Positions 1 to 10,006 are shown, counted from the first letter of the stretch. The stretch: 15,845 nt of DNA from Ichthyophonus hoferi (GCA_002751075.1 NAOQ01001031.1:1-15845), one strand, 5' to 3'. The notes: a model not told the origin generated them from the letters alone. Numbers and translations are program-made.

Positions 1-420
1 ATCTTACTGTGTTCGTAATTATTATCTTACTGTGTTGTAGTCTATTATCTTACTGTGTTGTAGCTATTATCTTAGTGTTGTAGTTATTATCTTACTGTGT
101 TGTAGTTATTATCTTACTGTGTTGTAATTATTATCCTACTGTGTTGTAGTTATTATCTTACTGTGTTGTAGCTATTATCTTACTGTGTTGTAGTTATTAT
201 CTTACTGTGTTGTAATTATTATCCTACTATGTTGTAGTTATTATCACACTGTGTTGTAGTTATTATCCTACTATGTTGTAGTTATTATCTTACTGTGTTA
301 TAGTTATTATCCTACTATGTTGTAGTTATTATCTTACTGTGTTGAAGTTATTATCTTACTGTGTTGTAGTTATTATCACACTGTATTGTAGTTATTGACA
401 CACTGTGTTGTAGTTGTTAG
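1..420. repeat. 22-bp tandem repeat array (about 19 copies)
   Basis: A 22-bp unit beginning ATTATCTTACTGTG and ending TTGTAGTT is repeated head to tail about 19 times, starting before the window edge. Variants recur in order: a TAATT-ending copy followed by a CCTACT copy appears twice, four units apart, so blocks of several units seem to have been duplicated together. The last copies degrade near 400-420. Each unit holds ATTATC, the complement of GATAAT, so the array is also dense in GATA-like sites; whether that matters is unknown. No coding potential is seen. Confidence 0.95.
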
Positions 421-458
421 ACCTTAGCGTGTTAAATACGCAACAAAGAGCATAACAA

Positions 459-495
459 AACACACACACACACATAGTATAGTATAGTATAGTAC
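459..495. repeat. (CA)n followed by (TATAG)n microsatellite
   Basis: About eight CA dinucleotides run directly into roughly four copies of the pentamer ATAGT. The same pentamer recurs at 1318-1353 and in degenerate form near 2118-2270 and 14800-14850. Confidence 0.9.
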
Positions 496-1317
496 CCCAC
501 CCTCCTTACCTTGTAAACATGACGCCAGTGAGTCTCTTGCATACGACTCCATAGAATACCTATTATTTCAGTACAGTCCGAACTGGGAGACTACTTGGTT
601 AGAAACAGAAATGACTGCTGCCACATTGTACGTATATAAATAAGTCTAATACGTATTGAGTAATTACTTAACCGAGCTTGCTTATTGGTTTGCATTGGCT
701 TGCTTATGATTTAATAGTTATTAATAATTGCTTATCGTCTCTTACGTATTTTAACATTTTTTATTGTTAAGTAATTATTGGTTAATTTCAGTGATTGCCG
801 TTGGTCTATGGTAGTGCTATATATTAGAGTCTGTATTATTATTGTATCCAATTTTATATTTAACTGGTTCGCGTTTAATTTTATTTTTCCATCAGTTATT
901 AATCGCAGTTCACTTTTAAGTGTGACAACATGCATCTAACAGGCCGCAATCCAGTGAGAATAAAGATTTACTGGAAGAGGTGCTATTAAATATACATACA
1001 GTGCAAATACACTATGTATGCATGCATAAAAAGAAAGAGATAAAGAGCCCTGTGAGAGAGGAATTTAGTCTCTAACTTATTTTAACAAGTTTTATTACTC
1101 AGTATTCATTGGTTGGACTAGAACATTACAATAGAACAGATTTCATGTAGAACGGAAAATATTATCATGGTCCAGTTCACTGGGAGTAGTAAAAGAAAAT
1201 AAAAGAAATCATGCAAAGTGACACCACGACCCCTTTCCCTTCATTTATGTCTTCCTCTCTCCTTACCACCTCCTTGACACTCCACTCTCATGACGTACAA
1301 TGTATTGCATGCAATGT
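496..1317. other. Non-coding AT-rich stretch
   Basis: No convincing gene, RNA or element is seen on either strand. The only open frames are short and rich in I, L, N and K, as expected by chance in AT-rich DNA. Confidence 0.6.
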
Positions 1318-1353
1318 GGTAGTATAGTATAGTATAATATAGTATAGTATAGT
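1318..1353. repeat. (TATAG)n microsatellite
   Basis: About seven tandem copies of the TATAG pentamer with one TATAA variant. It is the same motif as at 474-495. Confidence 0.9.
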
Positions 1354-1744
1354 CCAGCTGTCCTACTAAAGGACCTTTCCCTCCTCCTCTCTTTCCTTCC
1401 AATACCCCATCCACTATACCAGGCCCATCCATAATACACGTAATATTAAATATATACTATCCTATATATATATATATAATTGTATTAAGTATTAAATTTA
1501 ATGGCTCATACTCAATCAGCCGTACTGTGTACATGCCAGAGAGATGGAGATATGTATATGCACCCTAGTAGTAAATAGTATATATAACATTATCATGGTT
1601 GTGTTTATTGCAGTTCGATCATCTTGCGTTACGTAGTAAATAAATACACTCGTATATAAAAATATTTAGAATAAATAAATACACTTTCTAGCCATAAGAA
1701 TGTAAACAGGCTGCAACAAAACTTAATCATCATAGTAACCAACA

Positions 1745-1750
1745 ACTTAC
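1745..1750 (-). other. 5' splice site (donor) of the ENTH exon
   Basis: Read on the minus strand the exon ends TATAGACA and is followed by GTAAGT, a perfect donor core. Without splicing the frame meets a stop one codon later, within the region where ENTH homologues continue with helix 3. This supports an intron here. Confidence 0.65.
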
Positions 1751-1938
1751 TGTCTATACGTGAGCTGTGCAAGGTCACCCATCTGTGTTCCCGAGGGACC
1801 CCATGTTTCGAGGTTGGTAGCAGCTCTAGCTTTGACTTCTGTCTCTGAAAAATCAAGTACGGCATTCTTGGCATTGTCAATCATAGCATTAACCCCTAGC
1901 TTCTCTAGGGCACCTTGAAGATTTTGAATATACTCCAT
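1751..1938 (-). CDS. ENTH-domain protein (epsin-like), first coding exon only
   Basis: The exon encodes 62 residues plus two bases. From about residue 29 it reads DFSETEVKARAATN and then WGPSGTQMGDLAQLTY. This matches the first two helices of the ENTH domain of epsins and epsinR (compare YSEIESKVREATNDDPWGPSG in CLINT1/epsinR). ENTH domains bind phosphoinositides and help bend membrane during clathrin-coated vesicle formation. The roughly 28 residues before the match would include the amphipathic helix that forms on lipid binding. ATG at 1938 is the first ATG in the open frame; the frame is open upstream only to about 1971, so an upstream splice acceptor is also possible. The exon ends at a consensus donor, in phase 2. 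No further ENTH sequence is found on the minus strand down to position 1, so the remaining exons lie beyond the window or are lost. Whether it is closer to epsin or epsinR is undecided. Confidence 0.72.
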
Positions 1939-2117
1939 TGCGACGGTTTCCTTGTCGCCTGGTCGAGGCACGTTTTATTTACTATGTAGTATAGGGGTCT
2001 AGCTGTTAGTATGTTACTATAAGAAGAGATTTTGTGGTGATTGTAATTCGTTAATTCGTTAATTCGCACTCAAAGAGGGTCATTTAACTTCGAGTCACTG
2101 GCTTTGTTTAGAAATAT

Positions 2118-2270
2118 GAGAGTATAGTCTAGTAAAATAGTAATACAGTTATACGGGAGTATAGTAATATAGTAATACAGAGCTATAGTAATATAGTAAT
2201 ACAAAGCCATAGTAGTATAGTAATATAGTAGTATAATAATATAGCAATATAATAACATAATAGTGTACTA
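2118..2270. repeat. Degenerate TAGTAATA / TATAG repeat tract
   Basis: An irregular array of TAGTAATA-type units, with two near copies of a longer block (AGTAATATAGTAATACA plus spacer) at about 2163-2206. Open frames here are repeat translations rich in Y, I and L, not genes. Confidence 0.8.
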
Positions 2271-2310
2271 AAACAGTATACTGCGTAAGGAAATGCACCA
2301 AATCAGTACC

Positions 2311-2332
2311 TTATTATTATTATTATTATTAT
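2311..2332. repeat. (ATT)n microsatellite
   Basis: About seven uninterrupted TTA/ATT triplets. Confidence 0.9.
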
Positions 2333-2535
2333 AAAAGCATGTCTGGAACTAAGTTAAAATAACTAATCATATTTTTTATATACCCAGCAATTATCACTGG
2401 AATGGACAATGTGGTTGGTCGCCTGCTATGATAAAGCAATGACAACATTACATTACAAGGGGTTTTCAGGACTCTGCTGTTCCTATTAATAATGTCGTAG
2501 TCCGAGTGATGGTGATATGTTTACTATCACTATCT

Positions 2536-2642
2536 CTATCATTATTATTATTAGTATTATTACTATCAATTGCATTACCATGTTTGTTATCAAACTTAAT
2601 ATTGATATAACTAACTAACCACCGCTACTACAACTGCTATCA

Positions 2643-2674
<32 letters not shown>

Positions 2675-2688
2675 CCAATTGTTATTGC

Positions 2689-2720
<32 letters not shown>

Positions 2721-2770
2721 CAATTGTTATAGCTACTATTATTACTATTACTATTACTATTACTATTATT
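2536..2770. repeat. (ATT)n / (ACT)n compound microsatellite
   Basis: Several ATT arrays. The two longest, near 2644-2674 and 2690-2719, are each followed by the same unique sequence CCAATTGTTAT(T/A)GCTA, so array and flank were duplicated together. A mixed ATT/ACT array follows to about 2770. Confidence 0.85.
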
Positions 2771-2999
2771 AAGACTATCATTACTATTGTCCTGTGTTAT
2801 AAATACAAGCTTAGTTTTTCAAAAACGAGCCGTTCCTTAGCAGGTACGAAAGTCCATAAACACACCTTACAAGAGAAATAAGATGTAATATAACACAAGG
2901 AACCGGGAAAGTGATTGGGTTCAGGAAAATTAAAAGGAATAAGCACAATGATGAAAGACATAAATACGTACATAGATATATGTATATACTATTATCATG

Positions 3000-3072
3000 T
3001 ATACACACGCACACAGAAATTCACACACACATATATACACAACTATATACTCCCATATATACACGCACACGG
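3000..3072. repeat. CA/TA-rich simple sequence
   Basis: Alternating ACACAC and ATATAC runs containing two similar segments, ACACGCACAC...GAAATT, near 3002-3022 and 3060-3080. The overlapping open frames here are H, T and I rich and look like simple-sequence translations. Confidence 0.7.
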
Positions 3073-3079
3073 AGAAATT

Positions 3080-4028
3080 GGAACCAGGAAAAGAACATGG
3101 GATCAACAGTGTAATAGTAAAGGAAATCTATTCCGAAAGAGAGGAGAAAATAATTGAAAACGGAGATCAATATAAATGATGCATAAAAACATCTTAGACA
3201 GCTTACTAAATAGAAAGAATTCGCACTACCTAGGAAAGCTTACTCCCTCCTAACAAACACGGTAAAAGCAAACTAAAGTAATAGATATTTTTCCAACTCA
3301 CCCACTACCTTAAAGAACTTTCAAATAATCAGCCACCTACAGCTATAACTTAAATACAAACGATAGAAAAAGTGCGTAAAGAGCAAAGATACTAGCTAAC
3401 ACATAAGGATGGTGTTTGCCCACACTGATTACAAAATACTACAAATAAACTTATCACATGCTAGAATACTCTATATATGTGAAACGCACTAGAATAAACT
3501 ATGTAACGTATATTTTCTACTATATATATACACATACATACATTTTTGTCTTTTTATCAGTAAAGCAGGTTGAGGAATGCACTACACTATACTATCTCTA
3601 TTGACTACAAATATAGAGCTACAATCAGGTTGCCTAGAGTTTAGTGAAATAATTGTGGTTGCTGTAGGCTAAAACCTTGCCGGCTCTCTGATGGCTGTGG
3701 TATGATAATTATTATTATCTCAATGACTTGTAGCCAATGGCTGGTTTCATCAGATTGTTATATGTGGACAGTGATTGGTTGTTTATTTCATAACTGGCTT
3801 TAAACCATATTTTGAAGGTAGTTTTTGCTACAGTTTAAATAAGTAAATTATCGAGTATAGTAACTATGCTTATTATTTATAAACTACTAATATAGTTATA
3901 TTCCTGTGTGTAGAAGATAAACTATGAATATGGCTATATGGAAACTATAAACCATTAAAATCTTTATACAATAACTATATATAAATTATTGACTATTAAC
4001 GTATATTAGCTAGTTAGCTTATTTATGG
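3080..4028. other. Non-coding AT-rich stretch
   Basis: No supported gene, RNA or element was found on either strand. Stops are dense in all frames. Confidence 0.55.
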
Positions 4029-4322
4029 CATTAAATAATTTTATTTTTTAGTGACAATATCTTTTATTATACTCTACTGCATATAGTTACTAGTTCTTTA
4101 TCAACTCATAAATACACATACTGGGAGGATATAAGGGTCACTATTACATTCTAAAAGAAATGTCGTATATCCTTCATTAAATAATTTTGCTTTTTAGTGA
4201 CTAAATATATTTTATTATGCCCTACTGCGTATAGTTACTAGTTCTTTATTAACTCATAAATACACATACTGGTAGGATATAAGGGTTGCTATTTTACTCT
4301 GAAAGAAATGTTGTGTATCCTT
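4029..4322 (+). repeat. 146-bp tandem duplication (two copies)
   Basis: Copy 1 starts at 4029 and copy 2 at 4175, both with CATTAAATAATTTT. Both carry TAGTTACTAGTTCTTTAT and AACTCATAAATACACATACTGG in the same order and end GTATCCTTC or ATATCCTTC. By eye roughly nine positions in ten agree. There are no terminal inverted repeats and no open frame, so this looks like a simple local duplication. Confidence 0.9.
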
Positions 4323-4377
4323 CCGTGAGTATTTGAAGAAGGAAGTTAAAGTTGATGTTTGTCAAGATCTTTTTAAA

Positions 4378-4451
4378 TCTCTCTCTTTCTATTTCTTTCT
4401 TTCTTCCTTTTTTTCTTTTTTTCTTTTTTTCTTTCGTTCTCTCTCTCTCGA
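4378..4451. repeat. Polypyrimidine (CT/T) tract
   Basis: About 70 bases of almost pure C and T on the plus strand, with CTCTCT at both ends and T-runs broken by single C in the middle. The open frame across it (4333-4587) encodes an F/S run and is rejected as a gene. Confidence 0.85.
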
Positions 4452-5988
4452 CTACGCATGTTCTCCGTACTGCCTAGTTGAATATCAGTACATGTGTGGC
4501 AAGGGAACTAATTACATGCACCAGTTTATATATATGGATATATGCCTACCTCTTAGAATATACAATATACACCCAAAAGCCTTTTGAATTTCTTTAAAAA
4601 GTAGTATTATGCGATATAAACTCCTTTCTTTACCTCATTCATGTAGTGTTATTTGTAATAATTGTGTACATACTGCCCTTACCTGCACGCCTGTTGATGT
4701 GTATATCTTACCTGGACCTGATGCGATTTTTACAGGATAGGAAAGAACCACCTGCGTTTATAGAATACTTTCTGTTCCTGTCACGTATTATAGTTTTATA
4801 GGGTGTCCATATTAATGGATCAGTTTGATCTTAACTAGACTACTGTAACTGTTGTTCATCAGCTCGCATCATCTTGAGAGCAGAATTTCATTCAAGTAAC
4901 TATGGAACTTAGGTACAAGGTTGATTCACAACTAGCTACCAAATGAACTCTGGGGAACTCCTACACCCTTTTGATACACGGTTGCTACCCTTGAAACTAG
5001 AGGGCTATATGAGTGACTGTTTTTTTATGTTGATATATTTTATGTTATGTTGGAAGTAATAATTGGAGAAAGGAGCATTGCTGTGATCTATATTTGTTCA
5101 GAAGGAGAAAGAATACCGAATTAGGTGGTGTTTTAACGTGTATCTTTGCCTACACGGAGTACAGATAGGCCAAGTTATATTATCATAAAAACAAGTCAGC
5201 AGAGGTTGAGGACAAGGCTCATAAAGTTAATACAACTGGGAGAGCACAGTTAGTTGGGCAACCAATTATTGACTGATGGTACACTAAGACTCCGTTAATC
5301 ATTAATGAGATGAAGGTAAACGGAATACTGTAAAGGAAGATTGGAGATATTGAAATAAAGTATGAAGAATGATTAAAAAGCTAAAATGAAGCAAGGTATG
5401 TGATGGTCTGATTCAGTGGGGTGTCGTGCAGTCTTGTAATATGGCAGGGAATGGTCTGGGTATACAAGTATGACAGTTAAAATGAGATTTCAGTAAGTAA
5501 GGAAAATGTATTTAATGCTTGGCAGTGTGGTAAATATGATGACAGGTAGAATAATGTGAATCTCTTACGAATAAGACTCTTGCATCAATGTTAAAATGGG
5601 TATTATAATATTATTATTATAAGTGCAGTGATAACATAATATTACTATAAAAATAAATTACTCGAAGCAGAAAAGTACAATGTGCAACGATATATCTAAC
5701 TACAGCAGGAAACCTGACCGACTAACTCTTATTACTTTTAACTCATTAAAGGAACCTTATAATAAATTGACACAACTGCCATTAATACTGTGGAGGAAAC
5801 AAGCTATTGTCTAGTTTTCTTTGTATTTTAATCTTGGTTGATACTTACAGCCAGAGATATTTAACTTATAAACATCACTTTTTTTAGTACATTTGTCTAG
5901 CACAACATACTCTTGGTTTATGCTAAATATTTGTTGAATAAGACACTATGGATGTATGTATTACTTAATACAACTTATAGCCATATAC
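4452..5988. other. Long stretch with no supported gene
   Basis: Composition is slightly more mixed between 4680 and 5560. On the minus strand near 4681-4720 two donor-like sites (CAG followed by GTAAG) lie about 30 bases apart, and short open segments occur, but no domain or continuous frame supports a gene. The rest is AT-rich with dense stops. Confidence 0.45.
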
Positions 5989-6006
5989 TTTTTTTTTTTT
6001 TTTTTT
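5989..6006. repeat. Poly-T run (18 T)
   Basis: Eighteen consecutive T. Read on the minus strand this is a poly-A run, but no retroposed copy or target-site duplication could be recognised beside it. Confidence 0.9.
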
Positions 6007-6330
6007 GGAAATCAAAAATGAGGTTGTGCAATTTTAACTTATTACTAATGACTTTATGATGTACTACAGAGTACAGCAAGTATTCCATGGAATTTTACGT
6101 AAACATTGGGCTGTACTCTATCATTCCTAACATGTTATAAAAAAAATCAACTATAATATCTAATTCCCCCTTTTTTTTAAAAAAGTGTCAATAAGTGAAA
6201 ATTGAAATACAGGTCGCAACCCAAATAATTATATAATAAGAACGCTTAACTGTGTATAAACCTTACAAGTATATTAGACTAGTCCCAATTCATTTTACAA
6301 TTGTGAAAACTTATAAACTATGTATTAAAA

Positions 6331-6365
6331 TTCTTTGTAAAAAGGGGTTGGTGTTTATAAACACC
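6331..6365 (-). terminator. H2B mRNA 3' stem-loop and HDE
   Basis: On the minus strand, 47 bases after the H2B stop, GGTGTTTATAAACACC forms a 6-bp stem with a 4-base TATA loop (6350-6365). It is followed after 12 bases by CAAAGAA (6331-6337), with CCCC in the spacer. This is the arrangement used for U7/SLBP-dependent cleavage of replication-dependent histone mRNA. The 16-mer is a perfect palindrome. H3 and H4 carry the same arrangement. Confidence 0.92.
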
Positions 6366-6412
6366 ATTTTGTTTTTGTAGCTTGCGCACAATTAACAGGC
6401 TAGATTGATCAT

Positions 6413-6769
6413 TTACTTGTTGGAAGTGTACTTGGTAACAGCCTTGGTACCCTCAGACACAGCGTGCTTGGCAAGCTCTCCGGGGAGAAGGAGACGCACA
6501 GCGGTCTGGATCTCGCGAGAGCTAATGGTGGACTTCTTGTTGTAGATAGCGAGCTTGGAAGCCTCGCCAGCAACGCGCTCAAAGATATCGTTGACAAAAG
6601 AGTTCATGATGGACATAGCCTTGCTGGAGATACCAGTGTCGGGGTGCACCTGCTTAAGCACCTTGTAAATGTACACGGAGTAGCTCTCCTTTCTAGACTT
6701 TCTTCTGATAGTCTTCTTGGTGACGGAGGCGGAGGCCTCGGTAGACTTCTTCTCAACCTTGGGTGCCAT
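6413..6769 (-). CDS. H2B: Histone H2B
   Basis: An intronless gene of 118 codons. H2B pairs with H2A in the nucleosome. The histone fold is intact: [20 protein letters not shown] (start of helix 1), [20 protein letters not shown] (helix 2), [20 protein letters not shown] (helix 3 onward), then the C-terminal helix ending AVTKYTSNK. The lysine ubiquitinated in other species (K120 in human, in VTKYTS) is kept. The N-terminal tail before the KRS/RKSRKES basic patch is about 24 residues, shorter than in vertebrate H2B. It diverges from H3; the ATGs are about 300 bases apart. A TATA box lies about 52 bases upstream of the ATG, and the histone 3' stem-loop follows. Identification is certain. Whether expression is replication-coupled is inferred from the 3' signal. 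Confidence 0.99.
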   Translation of the reverse strand: MAPKVEKKSTEASASVTKKTIRRKSRKESYSVYIYKVLKQVHPDTGISSKAMSIMNSFVNDIFERVAGEASKLAIYNKKSTISSREIQTAVRLLLPGELAKHAVSEGTKAVTKYTSNK

Positions 6770-6820
6770 GTTTAATAATCACTATAAAAATGTATTGATA
6801 AGTAAAGCTATCTGAGCTGC

Positions 6821-6828
6821 CTTATATA
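6821..6828 (-). promoter_or_regulatory. H2B TATA box
   Basis: Minus-strand TATATAAG, 51 bases before the H2B ATG. Initiation 25-30 bases downstream would leave a 5' leader of roughly 25 bases. Confidence 0.8.
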
Positions 6829-6838
6829 CTATTGTTTT

Positions 6839-6865
6839 CAGATCGGCTCAGACAAAATGGCCAAT
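6839..6865 (-). promoter_or_regulatory. H2B upstream module (inverted CCAAT + CCGATCTG)
   Basis: Read towards H2B, this begins ATTGG and ends CCGATCTG, 10 bases before the TATA box. It matches the H2A promoter at 9957-9983 at 21 of 27 positions with no gap. ATTGG is the complement of CCAAT, the NF-Y site. CCGATCTG is not an element I recognise. Confidence 0.75.
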
Positions 6866-6887
6866 CACCAAGCGATTAAAGGTTATT

Positions 6888-6892
6888 CCAAT
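6888..6892 (+). promoter_or_regulatory. Additional CCAAT box in the H2B-H3 promoter
   Basis: A second CCAAT lies in the middle of the divergent region, further from both TATA boxes than the others. It could serve either gene or be chance. Confidence 0.4.
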
Positions 6893-6942
6893 AAAACAGT
6901 CCCGGCTAAGTACAAATGTATTGTTTGCCCCCCTCTCAATAA

Positions 6943-7476
<534 letters not shown>

Positions 7477-7509
7477 ATTAAGCAGTGTTTGCTCTCTAAG
7501 TCCCATTTT

Positions 7510-7542
7510 GGTGTTTTTAAACACCACCCCCTTTTCAAAGAA
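7510..7542 (+). terminator. H3 mRNA 3' stem-loop and HDE
   Basis: GGTGTTTTTAAACACC (7510-7525) has a 6-bp stem and a TTTA loop. After a 10-base spacer ACCCCCTTTT comes CAAAGAA (7536-7542). It starts 34 bases after the stop codon. The signal is nearly identical to those of H4 and H2B. Confidence 0.95.
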
Positions 7543-7687
7543 AATGTCGCACTAAAGCATGTTAGTGTGTGTGGTTATTGTTGTTTAAAAAGATATTTTA
7601 CAGCAATAGTATATAAACAATGAGAGTTTTCACTTTGTCCATGTTGTGCGTTCTACTGGATTGTGATGGTGATTCTAAATAATAGTC

Positions 7688-7693
7688 TTTATT
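7688..7693 (-). terminator. Possible poly(A) signal of the minus-strand gene between H3 and H4
   Basis: AATAAA on the minus strand, about 180 bases after the stop of the candidate terminal exon at 7876-7985. It is the first AATAAA after that stop that I found, but the hexamer is common in AT-rich DNA. Confidence 0.3.
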
Positions 7694-7875
7694 GTAGCAT
7701 GATTGTGGAAGGATGTTAAGAGTCGAAAGTCTACAACTTAAAACCAACAGTCACCTACCTAGGTCATTTTTTATGTTACTCCTTCCTTCAGGTAAGCTTA
7801 TATGTGGAGTAATAATGAGTTGTAAGGTGCTGGGAAGCTAGCGTGAATTTAACCTATATGAAAGAAAAGGTATAA

Positions 7876-7985
7876 CTATTCATTTGCAACTAAGTCAGGC
7901 TCAGTAAAGAGACATACTTTAATTTTTGTCATACTAGGATCATTTTCATATCTCCTAAATTGGTACACTGGGCCTTCCATGTGTC
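7876..7985 (-). CDS. Candidate terminal exon, unrecognised protein
   Basis: On the minus strand a strong acceptor (TTATTTTTTGCTGCAG) is followed by 110 bases that read, in phase 1, HMEGPVYQFRRYENDPSM and then TKIKVCLFTEPDLVANE before TAG. The residues (E, P, D, R, G, V) are unlike the I/L/N/K/Y mix of chance frames nearby. A donor at 8423 in the matching phase would join it to a segment ending FDGLP and give GLPGHMEGPVY across the junction. The product is not recognised. The exon is short, so chance or a pseudogene remains possible. It lies on the H4 strand and opposite H3. Confidence 0.42.
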
Positions 7986-8423
7986 CTGCAGCAAAAAATA
8001 ATAATTAAAATGCTTGTTTAGGTGTCTTGTGTGTCTGGTTTGATAGTCTACATATAAGAGGAAACGACAAACGTTCAAAAATCTTACTATTTATTGTTCA
8101 AATACTCGGAATTACAGGGAAAAATCAACTGTGTGCTGTTACGATTCAGTTTAAATAAAAGGATTATGAATGAATACTAATATATTGTGTATGTACAACT
8201 ACTTATTCCTCTTAATAAATAATATACTACACATACGTAATGTCGGTCTGCCTTATACAGTACAAAATATCACATTAGGAACTAATACTATAATTTTCTT
8301 TGATTCGTTATAACTATAATTCTCATTGCATTGATAGTGTTATTATTTTAGTATTGCAGTTATTAGTGTAATATCATGCATTAAATATGGTATATTGTTT
8401 CTTGACCAACAACCTAAACCTAC

Positions 8424-8441
8424 CTGGGAGGCCATCAAAAC
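8424..8441 (-). CDS. Candidate internal exon (18 nt, or 46 nt from 8469)
   Basis: On the minus strand TTGTTTTGTTGGCAG makes a good acceptor. It is followed by 18 bases and then the donor CAG/GTAGGT. Read in phase the segment ends FDGLP plus one base, matching the phase needed by the exon at 7876-7985; the intron would be 438 bases. A weaker acceptor at 8470 would instead give a 46-base exon starting LLREIVLLAG in the same frame. Both rest only on splice-site logic and phase. Confidence 0.3.
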
Positions 8442-8940
8442 CTGCCAACAAAACAATTTCCCGAAGAAGCTAAACCTTCATATTATTAACCCTATTTTGT
8501 GCAACTCAACAAGTTGAAGGAAAATAAAGTCTCATAGAGGCCTATGATAGTAAGGCTCACTCTACTCTATCCTGTCAGTGTGTTCTGAACAGTGATAAGA
8601 GGTTGTTGCACCTCTAGATATAGACTAACAAACTAAGGTATTACGAGACTAGAAAGTAAGAAGTTGACGTGTAGAAAGAGGCCTGTATTGAACAACATAA
8701 AATTTTAATATGAAACAATTGTCCCTGTCGTTATAAACATGAAAGTATTTATGAATAAACTGTGTAGTAGACTGAACATCGTATTATTAAACTCAACTTG
8801 GTGTAAATCCAAAGAGATAAAAAACCTATTGAATAAAACTTGACCATTTCAAATTATATATTAACTGTAGCTCGAAAAAATAGCCGTACTGCTGTTGCAA
8901 TGCAAGTAAACGTGCGCTATATTTCCGTAGACTGTCTTAC

Positions 8941-9008
8941 CATACCAAAACTTTATCAGATATTGTCTTAAGATTTTGGTCAACGGTGATTGGAACGCCA
9001 ATATCCAT
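8941..9008 (-). CDS. Candidate first exon of the same minus-strand gene
   Basis: On the minus strand an ATG at 9008 opens MDIGVPITVDQNLKTISD and continues KVLV to a donor GTAAGA at 8940, ending in phase 2. It lies upstream of the exons at 8424 and 7876 on the same strand and could be the start of the same gene. Connecting exons between 8940 and 8470 could not be fixed: acceptor-like sites exist near 8891 and 8600, but none gives a convincing frame. No homologue is recognised. Confidence 0.25.
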
Positions 9009-9412
9009 TGATCAGCTGTCTTTATTCGGGAGAATGCGATAAGTGAAGATAAGTTATGCTAGTTTATCACATAAGTTTATTAAGTATAATAAATACCTCG
9101 GCTGCTTCTTTCGTTTTCTTTTCAACAATAACCTGTAACTATGAAGTTGTGCTAATAAAAATACGTAAACTCAATTTTTTCAATCAAAGGCGATAATTTA
9201 AACAGAAAGAAAAATAATTTAAACTAAAACCACAACAAAGGTCCTAGATAAATATGAAATATATATGTACAGAAATGGTGTTAACAAACATTACATGATT
9301 CAGGTATGCTTTTAAAAAACGTAATACACTAATATGTGCTCAATGTGAACAAATATATACATGACAAAATAAACGGGTTAATGTACCCACACACATTTTT
9401 ATATATAATAAA
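9009..9412. other. Non-coding gap before the H4 3' end
   Basis: AT-rich, no supported gene. It separates the candidate minus-strand gene from the H4 downstream element. Confidence 0.6.
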
Positions 9413-9446
9413 GTTCTTTGTAAAGGGGATGGTGTTTAAAAACACC
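9413..9446 (-). terminator. H4 mRNA 3' stem-loop and HDE
   Basis: On the minus strand, 34 bases after the H4 stop, GGTGTTTTTAAACACC (9431-9446) is followed after 10 bases by CAAAGAAC (9413-9420). The spacer contains CCCCTTTA. Stem and loop are identical to those of H3. Confidence 0.95.
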
Positions 9447-9480
9447 AAATATTATGTCGCAACAGTAGATGAAAACACAT

Positions 9481-9798
<318 letters not shown>

Positions 9799-9838
9799 TT
9801 AACAAATTGAATTGTGAAGTTGATAAGTATATTTTGAG

Positions 9839-9847
9839 CCTTTTATA
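9839..9847 (-). promoter_or_regulatory. H4 TATA box
   Basis: Minus-strand TATAAAAGG, starting 55 bases before the H4 ATG. Initiation about 30 bases downstream leaves a short leader of roughly 25 bases. Confidence 0.85.
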
Positions 9848-9869
9848 TGTACTGTGAATATGGTATTGA

Positions 9870-9874
9870 CCAAT
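9870..9874 (-). promoter_or_regulatory. H4 inverted CCAAT box
   Basis: Read towards H4 this is ATTGG, starting 27 bases before the TATA box, within one base of the H3 spacing. Confidence 0.65.
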
Positions 9875-9956
9875 CAACGCATTTATAGCGCTTAGATCAT
9901 ACAAAATAGGGTTTTTTGTTTACCTCCCTCTAAACCGTCAAGTATACGATAGTTCT

Positions 9957-9983
9957 ATTGGTCATAATGTTTGCACCGATCTG
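9957..9983 (+). promoter_or_regulatory. H2A upstream module (inverted CCAAT + CCGATCTG)
   Basis: Starts ATTGGTCATAATGT and ends CCGATCTG, 11 bases before the H2A TATA box. It matches the H2B module at 6839-6865 at 21 of 27 positions without gaps. The module is absent from the H3 and H4 sides of the two promoter regions. Confidence 0.75.
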
Positions 9984-9994
9984 TATCATAATGG

Positions 9995-10006
9995 TATATA
10001 ATAAAG
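9995..10006 (+). promoter_or_regulatory. H2A TATA box
   Basis: TATATAATAAAG, 82 bases before the H2A ATG (start to start). The expected leader is about 50 bases and A-rich just before the ATG (AACAAA). Confidence 0.75.

Noticed and set aside
1707-1716. Minus-strand acceptor TTTTGTTGCAG shortly after the ENTH exon
   Set aside because: It would make an intron of about 30 bases, too short, and the sequence that follows does not resemble ENTH helix 3.
4333-4587. 84-codon plus-strand open frame
   Set aside because: Most of it translates a CT/T tract into F and S; no domain and no splice support.
4681-4760. Two minus-strand donor-like sites close together
   Set aside because: No acceptor-bounded open segment with a recognisable or natural-looking protein could be assigned to them.
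5210-5580. Plus-strand frame with protein-like short segments (for example TTGRAQLVGQPIID)
   Set aside because: Stops recur too often and no family is recognised; splice-like sites do not give consistent phases.
5805-5930. U7-snRNA-like pieces: TTCTTTGTA at 5817-5825 (complement of the histone HDE) and ATTTGTCTAG at 5891-5900 (like a U7 Sm site)
   Set aside because: In U7 the HDE-complementary stretch lies only a few bases before the Sm site; here they are over 60 bases apart. The sequence after the Sm-like site folds only weakly (CAACA/TGTTG). Probably coincidence.
7775-7797. Plus-strand CTCCTTCCTTCAG/GTAAGC, a combined acceptor-donor resembling a recursive splice site
   Set aside because: No plus-strand gene or long intron spans this position, and single matches are expected by chance.
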